NCBI RefSeq assembly: GCF_019511445.1
Contig: NZ_JAEUAN010000023.1
Span: forward strand, 39,650 to 103,649
Length of the DNA stretch: 64,000 nucleotides
Source: Aliirhizobium wenxiniae
GTDB taxonomy: Bacteria > Pseudomonadota > Alphaproteobacteria > Rhizobiales > Rhizobiaceae
Direction: 5' to 3'
Below the pieces are notes generated by a model. That model ran no database searches. It saw only the letters and a program-made list of their open reading frames with translations, and had not been told where the DNA came from. Positions 12,823-21,141 of this stretch are shown in pieces. Each line of letters begins with the position of its first letter. The stretch's first letter is position 1. Made by a program: the position numbers and the translations under genes.

Positions 12823-14001
12823 ATGACAAACAAATGGCGCCCGGCAACGACACTCGTCCACGGCGGTACACTGCGCTCGCAATATGGCGAGATGTCGGAA
12901 GCGATCTACCTGACCCAGGGCTTTGCCTATGACAGTTCGGAAGCCGCCGAGGCACGCTTCAAGGGCGAGACCGACGGATATATCTACGCCCGCTACGGCA
13001 GCCCGACCAATGACATGTTCGAAAAGCGCATGTGCGCGCTGGAAGGTGCGGAAGAAGCCCGCGCCACGGCATCCGGCATGGCTGCCGTTTCTGCCGCGCT
13101 GCTCTGCCAGCTGAAGGCCGGCGACCATATCGTTGCAGCCCGCGCGCTGTTCGGCTCGTGCCGCTGGGTGGTCGAGACGCTCGCACCGCGCTACGGCATC
13201 GAATGCACGCTCATTGATGGTCGCGATCTCGCCAACTGGGAGAAGGCGATCCAGAAGAACACGAAGGTTTTCTTCCTCGAAAGCCCGACCAATCCGACAC
13301 TTGAGATCGTCGATATTGCAGGTGTTGCAAAGCTTGCCAACCAGATCGGCGCGAAGGTCGTGGTCGACAACGTGTTTGCTACGCCGCTTTTCCAGAAGCC
13401 GCTGGAACTCGGTGCACATATCGTCGTCTACTCTGCCACCAAGCATATCGACGGCCAGGGCCGCAGCCTTGCCGGCGTGATCCTTTCCGACAAGGAATGG
13501 GTGGACGAGCATCTGCAGGACTACTATCGCCATACCGGCCCGGCGATGTCGCCGTTCACCGCCTGGACGCTGATCAAGGGGCTTGAAACCCTGCCGATCC
13601 GGGTCAAGGCGCAGACCGACAACGCCTCGAAGATCGCCGACTTCCTGGCAGAGCACAAGCATGTCGCCAAGGTCATCTATCCGGGCCGCAAGGACCATCC
13701 GCAGGCCGACATCATCGCCAGGCAGATGAGCGGCGGATCGACGCTGGTCTGCTTCGAGCTAAAGGGCGGCAAGGAAGCGGCCTTCAAGCTGCAGAACGCG
13801 CTTGAGGTGGTGACGATCTCCAACAATCTCGGCGATACCCGCAGCCTGATCACGCATCCGGCAACGACGACGCACAAGAACCTCACCGACGAAGCCCGCG
13901 CAGAGCTTGGCATCTCGCCCGGCACCGTGCGTTTCTCCGCCGGCATCGAAGACGGCGAGGATCTGCTTGAAGATTTCGCTAGGGCGCTGGCCGCGATCTA
14001 A
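12823..14001 (+). CDS. metZ: O-succinylhomoserine sulfhydrylase
   Basis: 392 residues. A PLP-dependent Cys/Met-metabolism enzyme that joins O-succinylhomoserine and sulfide to give homocysteine. Visible motifs are YARYGSPTND, SGMAAVSAALL, ESPTNPTLEIVDI and VDNVFATPLFQ. The PLP lysine is K207 in SATKHIDGQGR, and the protein ends with SLITHPATTTH and VRFSAGIED. ATG 12823 follows GGGGA. An ATG at 12811 is in frame but has no better signal. It lies directly behind the SAM-II riboswitch, which fits the methionine pathway. Confidence 0.95.
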   Translation: MTNKWRPATTLVHGGTLRSQYGEMSEAIYLTQGFAYDSSEAAEARFKGETDGYIYARYGSPTNDMFEKRMCALEGAEEARATASGMAAVSAALLCQLKAGDHIVAARALFGSCRWVVETLAPRYGIECTLIDGRDLANWEKAIQKNTKVFFLESPTNPTLEIVDIAGVAKLANQIGAKVVVDNVFATPLFQKPLELGAHIVVYSATKHIDGQGRSLAGVILSDKEWVDEHLQDYYRHTGPAMSPFTAWTLIKGLETLPIRVKAQTDNASKIADFLAEHKHVAKVIYPGRKDHPQADIIARQMSGGSTLVCFELKGGKEAAFKLQNALEVVTISNNLGDTRSLITHPATTTHKNLTDEARAELGISPGTVRFSAGIEDGEDLLEDFARALAAI

Positions 14002-14017
14002 GGCCTTTCAGGCTATC

Positions 14018-14052
14018 GATATGGTGAATCCGGTCTGCGGATTCACCATATC
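14018..14052. repeat. 15-bp perfect inverted repeat between metZ and apaG
   Basis: GATATGGTGAATCCG (14018-14032) and its exact complement (14038-14052) flank a 5-base loop. There is no T-run, so it may be a transcript-stabilising hairpin, a factor-independent stop of low efficiency or a dispersed palindrome. Confidence 0.6.
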
Positions 14053-14218
14053 AGTTATCCCTAATTCCAAGAACAGATCACAGTTTCTCGCGTAACCCGC
14101 GAGTTTTCTTGACCTTCGCGGCCTCTTGTACGATATCCGGCGGTGTAGATTCGAGGTTCTACCGCGTCGTTTATTGCTTGAGACAGTGTCCGGCGCTGTA
14201 GTTTTGAGGTATTTGTCC

Positions 14219-14611
14219 ATGTATCGCGCCCGGACAAGAGACATAGAAGTTGCAGTCGAGCCGTTCTATCTGGAGGATCAATCCAGTCCGGAAGACAGCC
14301 GCTATGTCTGGGGTTACCGCATCGTCATCGAAAACCATTCGATCCACACGGTAAAGCTCGTTCACCGCTACTGGCATATTACCGACCAGAACGGCCTGGT
14401 CGATGAAGTGGACGGGCTTGGCGTGGTGGGAGAACAGCCGCGCCTGCAGCCTGGCGACAGTTACGAATACTCCTCGGGCTGCCCGCTCGACACGCCATCC
14501 GGCATGATGTTCGGTCACTATGACATGCAGACGGAAGAAGGCGAGGTCTTCAAGGTCGACATCCCCGCCTTCTCACTGGATTCACCCGGACTGAACCGGG
14601 TGCTGAACTGA
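14219..14611 (+). CDS. apaG: ApaG domain protein
   Basis: 130 residues, the normal length of ApaG. It forms a fibronectin-III-like beta sandwich. Characteristic segments are FYLEDQSSPEDSRYVWGYRI, VKLVHRYWHITDQNG, GVVGEQPRLQPGDSYEYSSG and GMMFGHYDMQ. ApaG was linked in Salmonella to Co2+ resistance and Mg2+ efflux and in other bacteria to nucleotide binding. The molecular role is unsettled. The frame is open upstream to 14126, but ATG 14219 (MYRARTRD) is the conserved start. It lies tail to tail with hslO. Confidence 0.92.
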   Translation: MYRARTRDIEVAVEPFYLEDQSSPEDSRYVWGYRIVIENHSIHTVKLVHRYWHITDQNGLVDEVDGLGVVGEQPRLQPGDSYEYSSGCPLDTPSGMMFGHYDMQTEEGEVFKVDIPAFSLDSPGLNRVLN

Positions 14612-14642
14612 GGCACAGACCTCATTCAGCAACTCATTCCAC

Positions 14643-15632
14643 TCAGGCCGGAGCAAATTCCGCCAGTTCGTAACGATAGGTCGTCGAGCAGAATTCGCAG
14701 GTGACGGCGATCTGACCGTCTTCCTGGCTTGCTTCGATCTCTTCCGCCGTGAAGCCGGCAAGCACGCCCTTGATCTTGTCGCGCGAACAGCTGCAGCGGT
14801 CGAAGACCGTCTGCGGCTCATAGACCCGCACGCCGCGCTCATGGAACAGCCGATAGAGAAGCCGTTCGATCGCAACCTGCGGATCGGTCAGCTCGTCCGT
14901 ATCGATCGTCTCGACCAGCGAACGGGCCTCATCCCAGGCATCGTCGGTCACACCGGTCTCGCGTTCATCACCGTCGCCGCCGTGAAGATCCGGGTGACGC
15001 ATGCGCTCAGGCGCCTGCGGCAGGAACTGGGCGACCAGACCACCGGCGCGCCAATTATGGCGCGGCTTACCATCCTCGTCGCGGTCGAACAATTCGGCCA
15101 CGCCGAGACGCACGCGGGTCGGGATCTGTTCCGACTGGCGGAAATAGACGCCGGCAATATCTTCCAGCGACGAACCGTCCATCGGCACGATGCCCTGATA
15201 GGGCTGCATGCCCTTGCCCTGATCGATGGTGAAGGCGAGCACGCCCTGACCGAGCAGTTCGGGCGGAGAGGTCTTGCCATCCTTCACGGCAGCCGCCAGC
15301 GCATCCTCGTCGTAACGGGCATAGGCGCGCAGTGCGTCCGGTGTGGAAAAATCGGCGACAAGAAGGTCGACCGGGCCATCGCCCTTGGTCTGGACTGTGA
15401 ACTTGCCGTCGAATTTGAGCGAGGTGCCGAGCAGAGCCGTCAGCACGATCGCCTCGGCGAGCAGCCGGGCAACCGGTGCAGGGTAATCATGGCGACCGAG
15501 AATGGTGTTGAGAAGCGGCCCGAGCTGCACCGCGCGGCCACGCACATCCAGGCCTTCGACCTGGAAGGGTACGACCCGGTCATCTCCGGCAAAGTGGAGA
15601 TCCTTCAGTTCCACGGTTGCTTCCGCCATCAT
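14643..15632 (-). CDS. hslO: Redox-regulated chaperone Hsp33
   Basis: 329 residues. The holdase is activated by oxidation. The C-terminal zinc switch has the expected CxC (C280, C282) and CxxC (C312, C315). The N-terminal domain begins with a short alphaproteobacterial extension before VVPFQVEGLDVRGRAVQLG. AAGGAG lies upstream of the ATG pair at 15632/15629. A perfect 16-bp palindrome sits 24 bp before the start. It is cytoplasmic and protects unfolding proteins during oxidative stress. Confidence 0.95.
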   Translation of the reverse strand: MMAEATVELKDLHFAGDDRVVPFQVEGLDVRGRAVQLGPLLNTILGRHDYPAPVARLLAEAIVLTALLGTSLKFDGKFTVQTKGDGPVDLLVADFSTPDALRAYARYDEDALAAAVKDGKTSPPELLGQGVLAFTIDQGKGMQPYQGIVPMDGSSLEDIAGVYFRQSEQIPTRVRLGVAELFDRDEDGKPRHNWRAGGLVAQFLPQAPERMRHPDLHGGDGDERETGVTDDAWDEARSLVETIDTDELTDPQVAIERLLYRLFHERGVRVYEPQTVFDRCSCSRDKIKGVLAGFTAEEIEASQEDGQIAVTCEFCSTTYRYELAEFAPA

Positions 15633-15655
15633 ATCACTCCTTCACGCCGATACTC

Positions 15656-15671
15656 TCGGGGTTAACCCCGA
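15656..15671. promoter_or_regulatory. 16-bp perfect palindrome upstream of hslO
   Basis: TCGGGGTTAACCCCGA reads the same on both strands and lies 24 bp upstream of the hslO start, in the promoter or 5' leader. It could be an operator for a dimeric regulator. No regulator is identified. Confidence 0.4.
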
Positions 15672-15824
15672 CCTTTACACAAACAGGCTCCCAAGCGGAA
15701 CCGCTGGCCGCAGGAAAGGTTCGACGATGTCTGTTGAAGCGCTGGCGGATAACCGCCGAGCGCGTTTGAAAGCCGACAGATGGTGCCGGCTTCATGCCAA
15801 TTCAAGACCGAGGCCGGGACCGGC

Positions 15825-16742
15825 TCAGATTGCGCCGAAGCACCAGGCCAGAATCGATTTCTGCGCGTGGAGACGGTTTTCCGCCTCGTCGAAGACGACC
15901 GACTGCGGGCCGTCGATCACGGCGTCGGTGACTTCCTCGCCACGGTGGGCCGGCAGGCAGTGCATGAACAGCGCATCGGCCTTGGCCTGCTTCATCAGCT
16001 CTTCATTGACCTGGTAGGGCTGGAAGATGTTGTGGCCGCGCGCCTTGTGTTCCTGGTTCATCGAAACCCAGGTATCGGTGACGACGACATCGGCGCCGGC
16101 GACGGCACGTTCGACATCATGGGTGAGCATGATCTCGCCACCGTTGTTGCGCGCCCAGTTCAAGAACTTGTCATGCGGCTCGGAGCCCATCGGGACGGCC
16201 ATGTTCATGCGGTAGCCGAAACGGGCAGAACCTTCGACCAGCGAATGCAGCACGTTGTTTCCGTCGCCCGTCCAGGCGATCGTCTTGCCGGCGACGGGAC
16301 CGCGATGTTCCTCGAAGGTCATCAGGTCGGCCATGATCTGGCAGGGGTGGGTGTCGTCGGTCAGCGCGTTGATGACCGGCACGGTGGCATGCTCCGCCAG
16401 TTCGATCAGGCGCTTGTGGTCGGTGGTACGGATCATGATCGCGTCGACATAACGCGACAGAACCTTGGCCGTGTCGCCGATCGTCTCGGCGCGGCCGAGC
16501 TGCATCTCGGTGCCGGACAGGAACAGGGTCTCGCCGCCGAGCTGGCGCATGCCGACATCGAAGGAGACGCGGGTGCGGGTAGAGGGCTTCTCGAAGATCA
16601 TGGCCAGCATCTTGCCGGCCAGCGGCTTATCAGCCGTGCCGGCCTTGGTTGCCTGCTTTCGCACCTTCGCATCATCGAGGATGGAGCGCAGGTCACCCGC
16701 CGACACGGCGGAAAGATCGAGAAAATGCTTGGGAGATGCCAT
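15825..16742 (-). CDS. argF: Ornithine carbamoyltransferase
   Basis: 305 residues. It makes citrulline from ornithine and carbamoyl phosphate in the cytoplasm. The carbamoyl-phosphate loop STRTR is at 54-58, the HPCQ motif at 132-135, and HCLPAHRGEE at 261-270 (ornithine side and catalytic Cys). The gene lies 52 bp downstream of argD on the same strand, so the two probably form an operon, the usual alphaproteobacterial argD-argF arrangement. Confidence 0.97.
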   Translation of the reverse strand: MASPKHFLDLSAVSAGDLRSILDDAKVRKQATKAGTADKPLAGKMLAMIFEKPSTRTRVSFDVGMRQLGGETLFLSGTEMQLGRAETIGDTAKVLSRYVDAIMIRTTDHKRLIELAEHATVPVINALTDDTHPCQIMADLMTFEEHRGPVAGKTIAWTGDGNNVLHSLVEGSARFGYRMNMAVPMGSEPHDKFLNWARNNGGEIMLTHDVERAVAGADVVVTDTWVSMNQEHKARGHNIFQPYQVNEELMKQAKADALFMHCLPAHRGEEVTDAVIDGPQSVVFDEAENRLHAQKSILAWCFGAI

Positions 16743-16794
16743 TACCTTGTTCCCTAAAGGAGGGAACCAAAAAAGGCGCCCTCTCTGCGTATTC

Positions 16795-17991
16795 TTAAGC
16801 GGATTTCTTCAGCTGTTCAGCCGAGAGCACTTCGGCAGCACGCTCGATGCGCGCCAGGCCTTCACGTGCCTCTTCGGCTGTGACGACAAGCGGCGGCAGA
16901 ATGCGAACGACGTTATCGCCTGCCATGACGGCCAGCATGTGCTGATCGCGCATGCCGGAGATCAGCTCGCCGGCCGGCACCTTCGCCTTGATGCCGAGAA
17001 GCAGGCCTTCGCCGCGAATATCCTCGATCACCGTCGGGAAACGATCCTTGAGCGCCGCAAGCCCCTGACGGAAGACGAGTGCGACGTCGCGAACGTTTTC
17101 GAGGAAGCCGTCAGCCAGGACGATATCGAGCACGGCATTGCCGCAGGCCATGGCCAGCGGGTTGCCGCCATAGGTCGTGCCGTGGATACCAGGTTTCATG
17201 CCGGATGCGGCTTCGGCCGTTGCAAGGCATGCGCCGAAGGGGAAGCCGCCGCCGATGCCCTTGGCGATCGCCATGATATCCGGCGTGATGCCGGCCCATT
17301 CATGAGCGAAGAGCTTGCCGGTACGGCCGACGCCGGTCTGAACTTCGTCGAGGATCAGCAGCAGGCCCTTCTCGTCGCAGATGCGGCGCAGCTCGCGCAT
17401 GAATTCCTTCGGAACCGGACGCACACCGCCCTCGCCCTGGATCGGCTCGATCAGCAGGGCGCCGGTGTTTTCGTTGATCGCGGCGTTCAGCGCATCGAGA
17501 TCACCGAACGGGACCTGATCGAAGCCTTGAGCCTTGGGGCCAAAACCTTCCATGTACTTTTCCTGACCGCCGGCTGCGATCGTGGCGATCGTGCGGCCGT
17601 GGAAGGCGCCTTCGAAGGTGATGATATGGAACTTTTCCGGATGACCCTTGGAGTAATGATAGCGGCGGGCCGTCTTGATGGCGCATTCCAGCGCTTCGGC
17701 ACCCGAATTGGTGAAGAAGGCCTTGTCCGCAAAGGTTGCGTCAACCAGGCGGCGTGCGAGGCGCTCCTGCTCAGGGATCTCGTAGAGATTGGACAGATGC
17801 CAGACCTTCTCGGCCTGCGACTTCAGCGCTTCGACCAGATGCGGATTCGCATGGCCGCAGGATGTGACCGCAACGCCCGCACCGAAGTCGAGATATCGCT
17901 CGCCGCTTTCCGTCACAAGCCAAACGCCCTCGCCGCGCTCAAAGCGCAAAGGGGCTCGGGCAAAGGTGTCGAAAAGCGCAGATTCAGCCAT
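16795..17991 (-). CDS. argD: Acetylornithine aminotransferase
   Basis: 398 residues. A class-III PLP aminotransferase converting N-acetylglutamate semialdehyde to N-acetylornithine (possibly also acting on succinyl-diaminopimelate). The PLP lysine is K244 in AIAKGIGGG. Other signatures are NSGAEALECAIKTAR, the ILDEVQTGVGRTG metal/cofactor loop and TTYGGNPLA. It is the first gene of an argD-argF unit. A hairpin at 18044-18060 lies in its leader. Confidence 0.95.
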   Translation of the reverse strand: MAESALFDTFARAPLRFERGEGVWLVTESGERYLDFGAGVAVTSCGHANPHLVEALKSQAEKVWHLSNLYEIPEQERLARRLVDATFADKAFFTNSGAEALECAIKTARRYHYSKGHPEKFHIITFEGAFHGRTIATIAAGGQEKYMEGFGPKAQGFDQVPFGDLDALNAAINENTGALLIEPIQGEGGVRPVPKEFMRELRRICDEKGLLLILDEVQTGVGRTGKLFAHEWAGITPDIMAIAKGIGGGFPFGACLATAEAASGMKPGIHGTTYGGNPLAMACGNAVLDIVLADGFLENVRDVALVFRQGLAALKDRFPTVIEDIRGEGLLLGIKAKVPAGELISGMRDQHMLAVMAGDNVVRILPPLVVTAEEAREGLARIERAAEVLSAEQLKKSA

Positions 17992-18036
17992 GGCGGCTCA
18001 CTCCATAAGGCATCCGGGAACGGACATTCTTGAAAA

Positions 18037-18060
18037 TCAAAATGCCGCCCAAGGGGCGGC
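18037..18060 (-). terminator. Terminator-like hairpin in the argD leader
   Basis: On the minus strand GCCGCCC-CTT-GGGCGGC (18060-18044) is followed by ATTTTGATTTTC. This has the form of an intrinsic terminator and lies about 50 nt before argD. Because gcrA is divergent, it can only act on the arg transcript or on antisense RNA. Confidence 0.45.
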
Positions 18061-18171
18061 CGCGGCACTATCACCACTCAGCCCTGCGATGTCAACAAAA
18101 CTCGCGGAACTGCGGGGTTTAGGGGTCTTTTGCATCGAGCCTGCAACCCAACCGGCGGCTGTGACATAAAT

Positions 18172-18362
18172 GACTCTGTCAGAAAGCAAGTTGGGGAAAA
18201 CCGGGAAATCGATTCGTGGCGATTCCGGGGACTCTTGTCACGGAGTCTGCGGACCTCTAGGTTAAAGATCAATTACTAGACTGCATGCGGCGGAACTAGT
18301 CACCAAAAGCATAGATATTGTGCCTGTTGCGAGATGTATCGCGCGACATTGGTGAGGGATTC
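18172..18362 (+). promoter_or_regulatory. Cluster of six GANTC sites in the gcrA control region
   Basis: GANTC sequences start at 18172, 18211, 18221, 18230, 18243 and 18358. Five fall within 76 bp. GANTC is the target of the cell-cycle DNA methyltransferase CcrM in alphaproteobacteria, and GcrA acts at promoters bearing it. Apart from the arg leader hairpin and this cluster, nothing else was recognised in the 406-bp divergent gap (17992-18397). Confidence 0.65.
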
Positions 18363-18397
18363 TGCATGCCACCAACGTTCAAAGGCGGAGAACGGGC

Positions 18398-18934
18398 ATG
18401 AATTGGACGGACGAGCGCGTTGAAAAACTGAAGAGGTTGTGGTCGGAAGGCTTGAGCGCCAGCCAGATCGCCGCACAACTTGGAGGCGTAAGCCGCAATG
18501 CCGTGATCGGCAAGGTCCATCGCCTCAACCTGCCGGGCCGCGCAAAGGCCGGCGGCACGATCGCGACGAACCGCGCTGCAAAGCGCCCTGCGGCCCCTGC
18601 CCGTCCGCAGCAGACATTCGCAGCCCGTCCGGCAGCACGCCCGGTCGCCCGTCCGGTTGGCGCGACCGCCCTCAAGGAAGAGGTCGAGTTCGAGGCTTCG
18701 CAGGAACTGGTCTATCGTCCGGCTTCCAACGTCGTTCTGCCGATCTCCCGCAAGCTCGCACTGACAGAACTGACCGAACGCACCTGCAAGTGGCCCGTCG
18801 GCGATCCGCTGACCGACGATTTCCACTTCTGCGGCTGCGAGTCCCCGGACAATTCGCCTTACTGCACCTATCACGCAAAGCTCGCATACCAGCCGGTCAA
18901 CGAGCGTCGTCGTCCGAGCGCCGCACGGGCATAA
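18398..18934 (+). CDS. gcrA: Cell-cycle regulator GcrA
   Basis: 178 residues. The N-terminal DNA-binding domain is almost canonical (MNWTDERVEKLKRLWSEGLS, then ASQIAAQLGGVSRNAVIGKV). An Ala/Pro/Arg-rich linker (about 60-90) follows. The C-terminal RNA-polymerase-interacting domain has TCKWPVGDP, FHFCGCES and YCTYHAKLAY. GcrA binds sigma70 and methylated GANTC promoters to time cell-cycle genes. It is monocistronic, with a strong terminator after it. Confidence 0.97.
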   Translation: MNWTDERVEKLKRLWSEGLSASQIAAQLGGVSRNAVIGKVHRLNLPGRAKAGGTIATNRAAKRPAAPARPQQTFAARPAARPVARPVGATALKEEVEFEASQELVYRPASNVVLPISRKLALTELTERTCKWPVGDPLTDDFHFCGCESPDNSPYCTYHAKLAYQPVNERRRPSAARA

Positions 18935-18956
18935 AGCTCACCGCCAATCAGACGAC

Positions 18957-18987
18957 AAAAAGCGGGCTTCAGGCCCGCTTTTTTTTG
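18957..18987 (+). terminator. Intrinsic terminator after gcrA
   Basis: Stem GCGGGC / GCCCGC with loop TTCAG, flanked by an A-run on the left and eight T on the right. It can work in both directions. Confidence 0.9.
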
Positions 18988-19143
18988 TGTCTATCATTCG
19001 GTCCCTGCACCTTCCGCAAAGCAGCCTTGCCAACGCGCAACTTGCTCTTGGCGGCGCAAATCCCTATTTAAGCCCTGCGAGGACGACCTCCCCCAGAATG
19101 GGCATGAAACCGGGACGGCCCGGAAAACCCAAAGGGGTACACA

Positions 19144-19578
19144 ATGCGTACGACACGCGACCGTATTCGTCACGCGATCAGCTTCGAGATCATCGGGCTT
19201 GCCATCTTCACGCCGCTTGCCTCTTTCGTCTTCGGCATACCTGTTGAACATATCGGTGTCGTCGGCATCGTTTCGGCAACGCTCGCAACCGGCTGGAACT
19301 ATCTTTACAATCTCGGCTTCGATCACCTGATGCAGAAGTTCCACGGCGGTACGCAGAAGACCATGGCGCTGCGCGTTGCGCATGCGGTTCTGTTCGAACT
19401 CGGCCTGCTGATCGTGCTGATGCCGTTCATCGCCTGGTATCTGGGCGTCAGCCTGATGCAGGCACTGGTGATGGATATCGCCTTTGCGCTGTTCTACCTG
19501 GTCTATGCCTTCTTCTTCAATCTGGCCTATGACCGGATCTTTCCGCTGCCCGAATGGCAGAAGAAAGCGGAAGCCTGA
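19144..19578 (+). CDS. PACE-family efflux protein
   Basis: 144 residues with four hydrophobic helices arranged as two bacterial-transmembrane-pair repeats. The first repeat has RTTRDRIRHAISFEIIGLAI and ATGWNYLYNLGFDHL. The second has RVAHAVLFELGLLIVLMPF and FFNLAYDRIFPL. This WN...D pattern is the hallmark of proteobacterial antimicrobial compound efflux (PACE) proteins, which export biguanides such as chlorhexidine. The natural substrate is unknown and may include polyamines. It lies in the inner membrane and is not in an operon. Confidence 0.85.
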   Translation: MRTTRDRIRHAISFEIIGLAIFTPLASFVFGIPVEHIGVVGIVSATLATGWNYLYNLGFDHLMQKFHGGTQKTMALRVAHAVLFELGLLIVLMPFIAWYLGVSLMQALVMDIAFALFYLVYAFFFNLAYDRIFPLPEWQKKAEA

Positions 19579-19580
19579 CG

Positions 19581-19596
19581 CCCCCCCCCCAAAAAA
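19581..19596. repeat. Homopolymer run C10-A6
   Basis: Ten C followed by six A directly after the stop of the PACE gene. It is prone to slippage or base-calling error. Confidence 0.6.
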
Positions 19597-19600
19597 GCAT

Positions 19601-19631
19601 CAGCCCGAGCCGGGGAACCGCGCTCGGGCTG
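19601..19631. terminator. Hairpin between the PACE gene and phoB
   Basis: CAGCCCGAGC (19601-19610) pairs perfectly with GCTCGGGCTG (19622-19631). An A-run lies on the left, which becomes a T-run for minus-strand transcripts, so it probably ends the phoU-phoB transcript. Confidence 0.65.
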
Positions 19632-19661
19632 ACTGTTCGTGAGATGCAGTATCCTTGAGTA

Positions 19662-20345
19662 TCAGGATTCCATCGAATAGCCGGCACCGCGAACGGTGCG
19701 GATGACATCCTGCATGTTGGAGAAGTTGAGCGCCTTGCGCAGACGCCCCACATGCACATCGACCGTGCGTTCGTCGACATAGATATCGTGGCCCCAGACG
19801 CCATCCAGAAGCTGGGAGCGCGAGAAGACGCGACCTGGCGAGACCATCAGGAATTCCAGAAGGCGGAATTCGGTCGGCCCGAGGCGGACTTCGCGGCTCT
19901 TGCGATGGACGCGATGGGTCTCGCGATCAAGCTCGATATCACCGCATTTCAGGACGCTAGAGAGAACCTCGGGCTTGGCACGGCGAAGCATCGCCTTGAC
20001 ACGCGCCATCAGTTCAGGCGTCGAGAACGGCTTGACGACGTAATCGTCAGCGCCGGTTGCGAGGCCGCGAACACGTTCGCTTTCCTCGCCACGCGCCGTC
20101 AGCATGATGATCGGCAGGCGTTCGGTCTCGGGCCGCATGCGCAGGCGCCGGCACAATTCGATGCCCGAGACACCCGGCAGCATCCAGTCGAGGACCAGAA
20201 GATCCGGTGCGCGTTCCTGAAGCCGGATTTCCGCCTCGTCACCCCGAAGGATGGTTTCGACTTCATAGCCTTCGGCTTCGAGATTGTAACGGAGGAGGAC
20301 GCTCAGCGCCTCCTCGTCTTCCACTACCGCAATTCTTGGCTGCAT
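19662..20345 (-). CDS. phoB: Phosphate regulon response regulator
   Basis: 227 residues. The receiver domain has the phosphoacceptor D53 in VLDWMLPG, and acidic residues D10/E11 are near the start. An OmpR-type winged helix (about 130-227) ends with RTVDVHVGRLRKAL and VIRTVRGAGYSM. Phosphorylated by PhoR, it binds Pho boxes such as the one before pstS. It is the last gene of the phoR-pst-phoU-phoB cluster, 33 bp after phoU. Confidence 0.96.
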   Translation of the reverse strand: MQPRIAVVEDEEALSVLLRYNLEAEGYEVETILRGDEAEIRLQERAPDLLVLDWMLPGVSGIELCRRLRMRPETERLPIIMLTARGEESERVRGLATGADDYVVKPFSTPELMARVKAMLRRAKPEVLSSVLKCGDIELDRETHRVHRKSREVRLGPTEFRLLEFLMVSPGRVFSRSQLLDGVWGHDIYVDERTVDVHVGRLRKALNFSNMQDVIRTVRGAGYSMES

Positions 20346-20378
20346 GCTGAATGTGCTCCGTCAGATACTAACCGGCGA

Positions 20379-21092
20379 TCACTCGGCAATCGCGCCGACG
20401 GTGTTTGCCGTATCGTCCTTCGGACGCTCGCCTTCCGGCACAGCACCCGTCGTCATGTAGTAGATGGTTTCCGCGATGTTGGTCGCGTGGTCACCGATAC
20501 GCTCGATGTTCTTGGCGCAGAACAGGAGATGCGTGCAGGTGGTGATGTTGCGCGGATCTTCCATCATGTAGGTCAGGAGTTCGCGGAAGAGCGACGTGTA
20601 CATGGCGTCGATTTCTTCGTCGCGCAGGCGGATGGCTTCAGCCTTTTCGGCAGAGCGGCTGGCATAGACATCCAGCACGTCCTTCAGCTGAACAGCAGCC
20701 AGATCGGAGAGATGCTCCAGGCCGCGGGCCAGCTTGCGCGGAACGCCATGGCCTTGAACGGCAATAACGCGCTTTGCGGTGTTCTTGCCGAGATCGCCGA
20801 CGCGCTCAAGATCGGCTGCAATACGCAGGGTGCCGATGATTTCGCGCAAGTCGTTGGCGACCGGCTGACGCTTGGCGATCGTGACGATCGCCTTGTCTTG
20901 GATCTCGCGCTCGGCGTGGTCGAGGATCACGTCGTCGGAGATGACCTTCTGGGCAAGGGCGGAATCGCCGTTTACCAGGGCGCGCACGGCATCGCCGCAC
21001 ATCTGTTCCGCAAGGCCGCCCATTTCCGAGATGCGGCGGCGCAGATACTTCAGTTCTTCGTCGTAGGCCGACAGGATATGACTTGATACCAT
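20379..21092 (-). CDS. phoU: Phosphate signalling protein PhoU
   Basis: 237 residues. It has the two symmetrical three-helix PhoU repeats, each with a metal-binding E/DxxxD motif (the second as NIERIGDHATNIAE; the first as DLERVGDLGKNTAK). It links the Pst transporter to PhoR and dampens the regulon when phosphate is sufficient. The frame is open far upstream into pstB (to 21383), but MVSSHILSAYDEEL at 21092 is the family start. Confidence 0.95.
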   Translation of the reverse strand: MVSSHILSAYDEELKYLRRRISEMGGLAEQMCGDAVRALVNGDSALAQKVISDDVILDHAEREIQDKAIVTIAKRQPVANDLREIIGTLRIAADLERVGDLGKNTAKRVIAVQGHGVPRKLARGLEHLSDLAAVQLKDVLDVYASRSAEKAEAIRLRDEEIDAMYTSLFRELLTYMMEDPRNITTCTHLLFCAKNIERIGDHATNIAETIYYMTTGAVPEGERPKDDTANTVGAIAE

Positions 21093-21141
21093 CTTCTTGT
21101 CCTTAAAATCCGTAGCAACAGGCAAAGGGCTTGAGAGCCGA

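Noticed and set aside
16465..18033. 522-codon plus-strand open frame over argD
   Set aside because: It is antisense to the well-supported argF/argD genes. Such long antisense frames are common in GC-rich DNA, and its composition (His/Arg/Ala-rich) is non-protein-like.
18078..18272. Minus-strand frame in the gcrA-argD gap
   Set aside because: No ribosome-binding site or family pattern. It overlaps the GANTC-rich control region.
19752..21086. 444-codon plus-strand open frame over phoB/phoU
   Set aside because: Antisense shadow of two conserved genes, with no recognisable motif.
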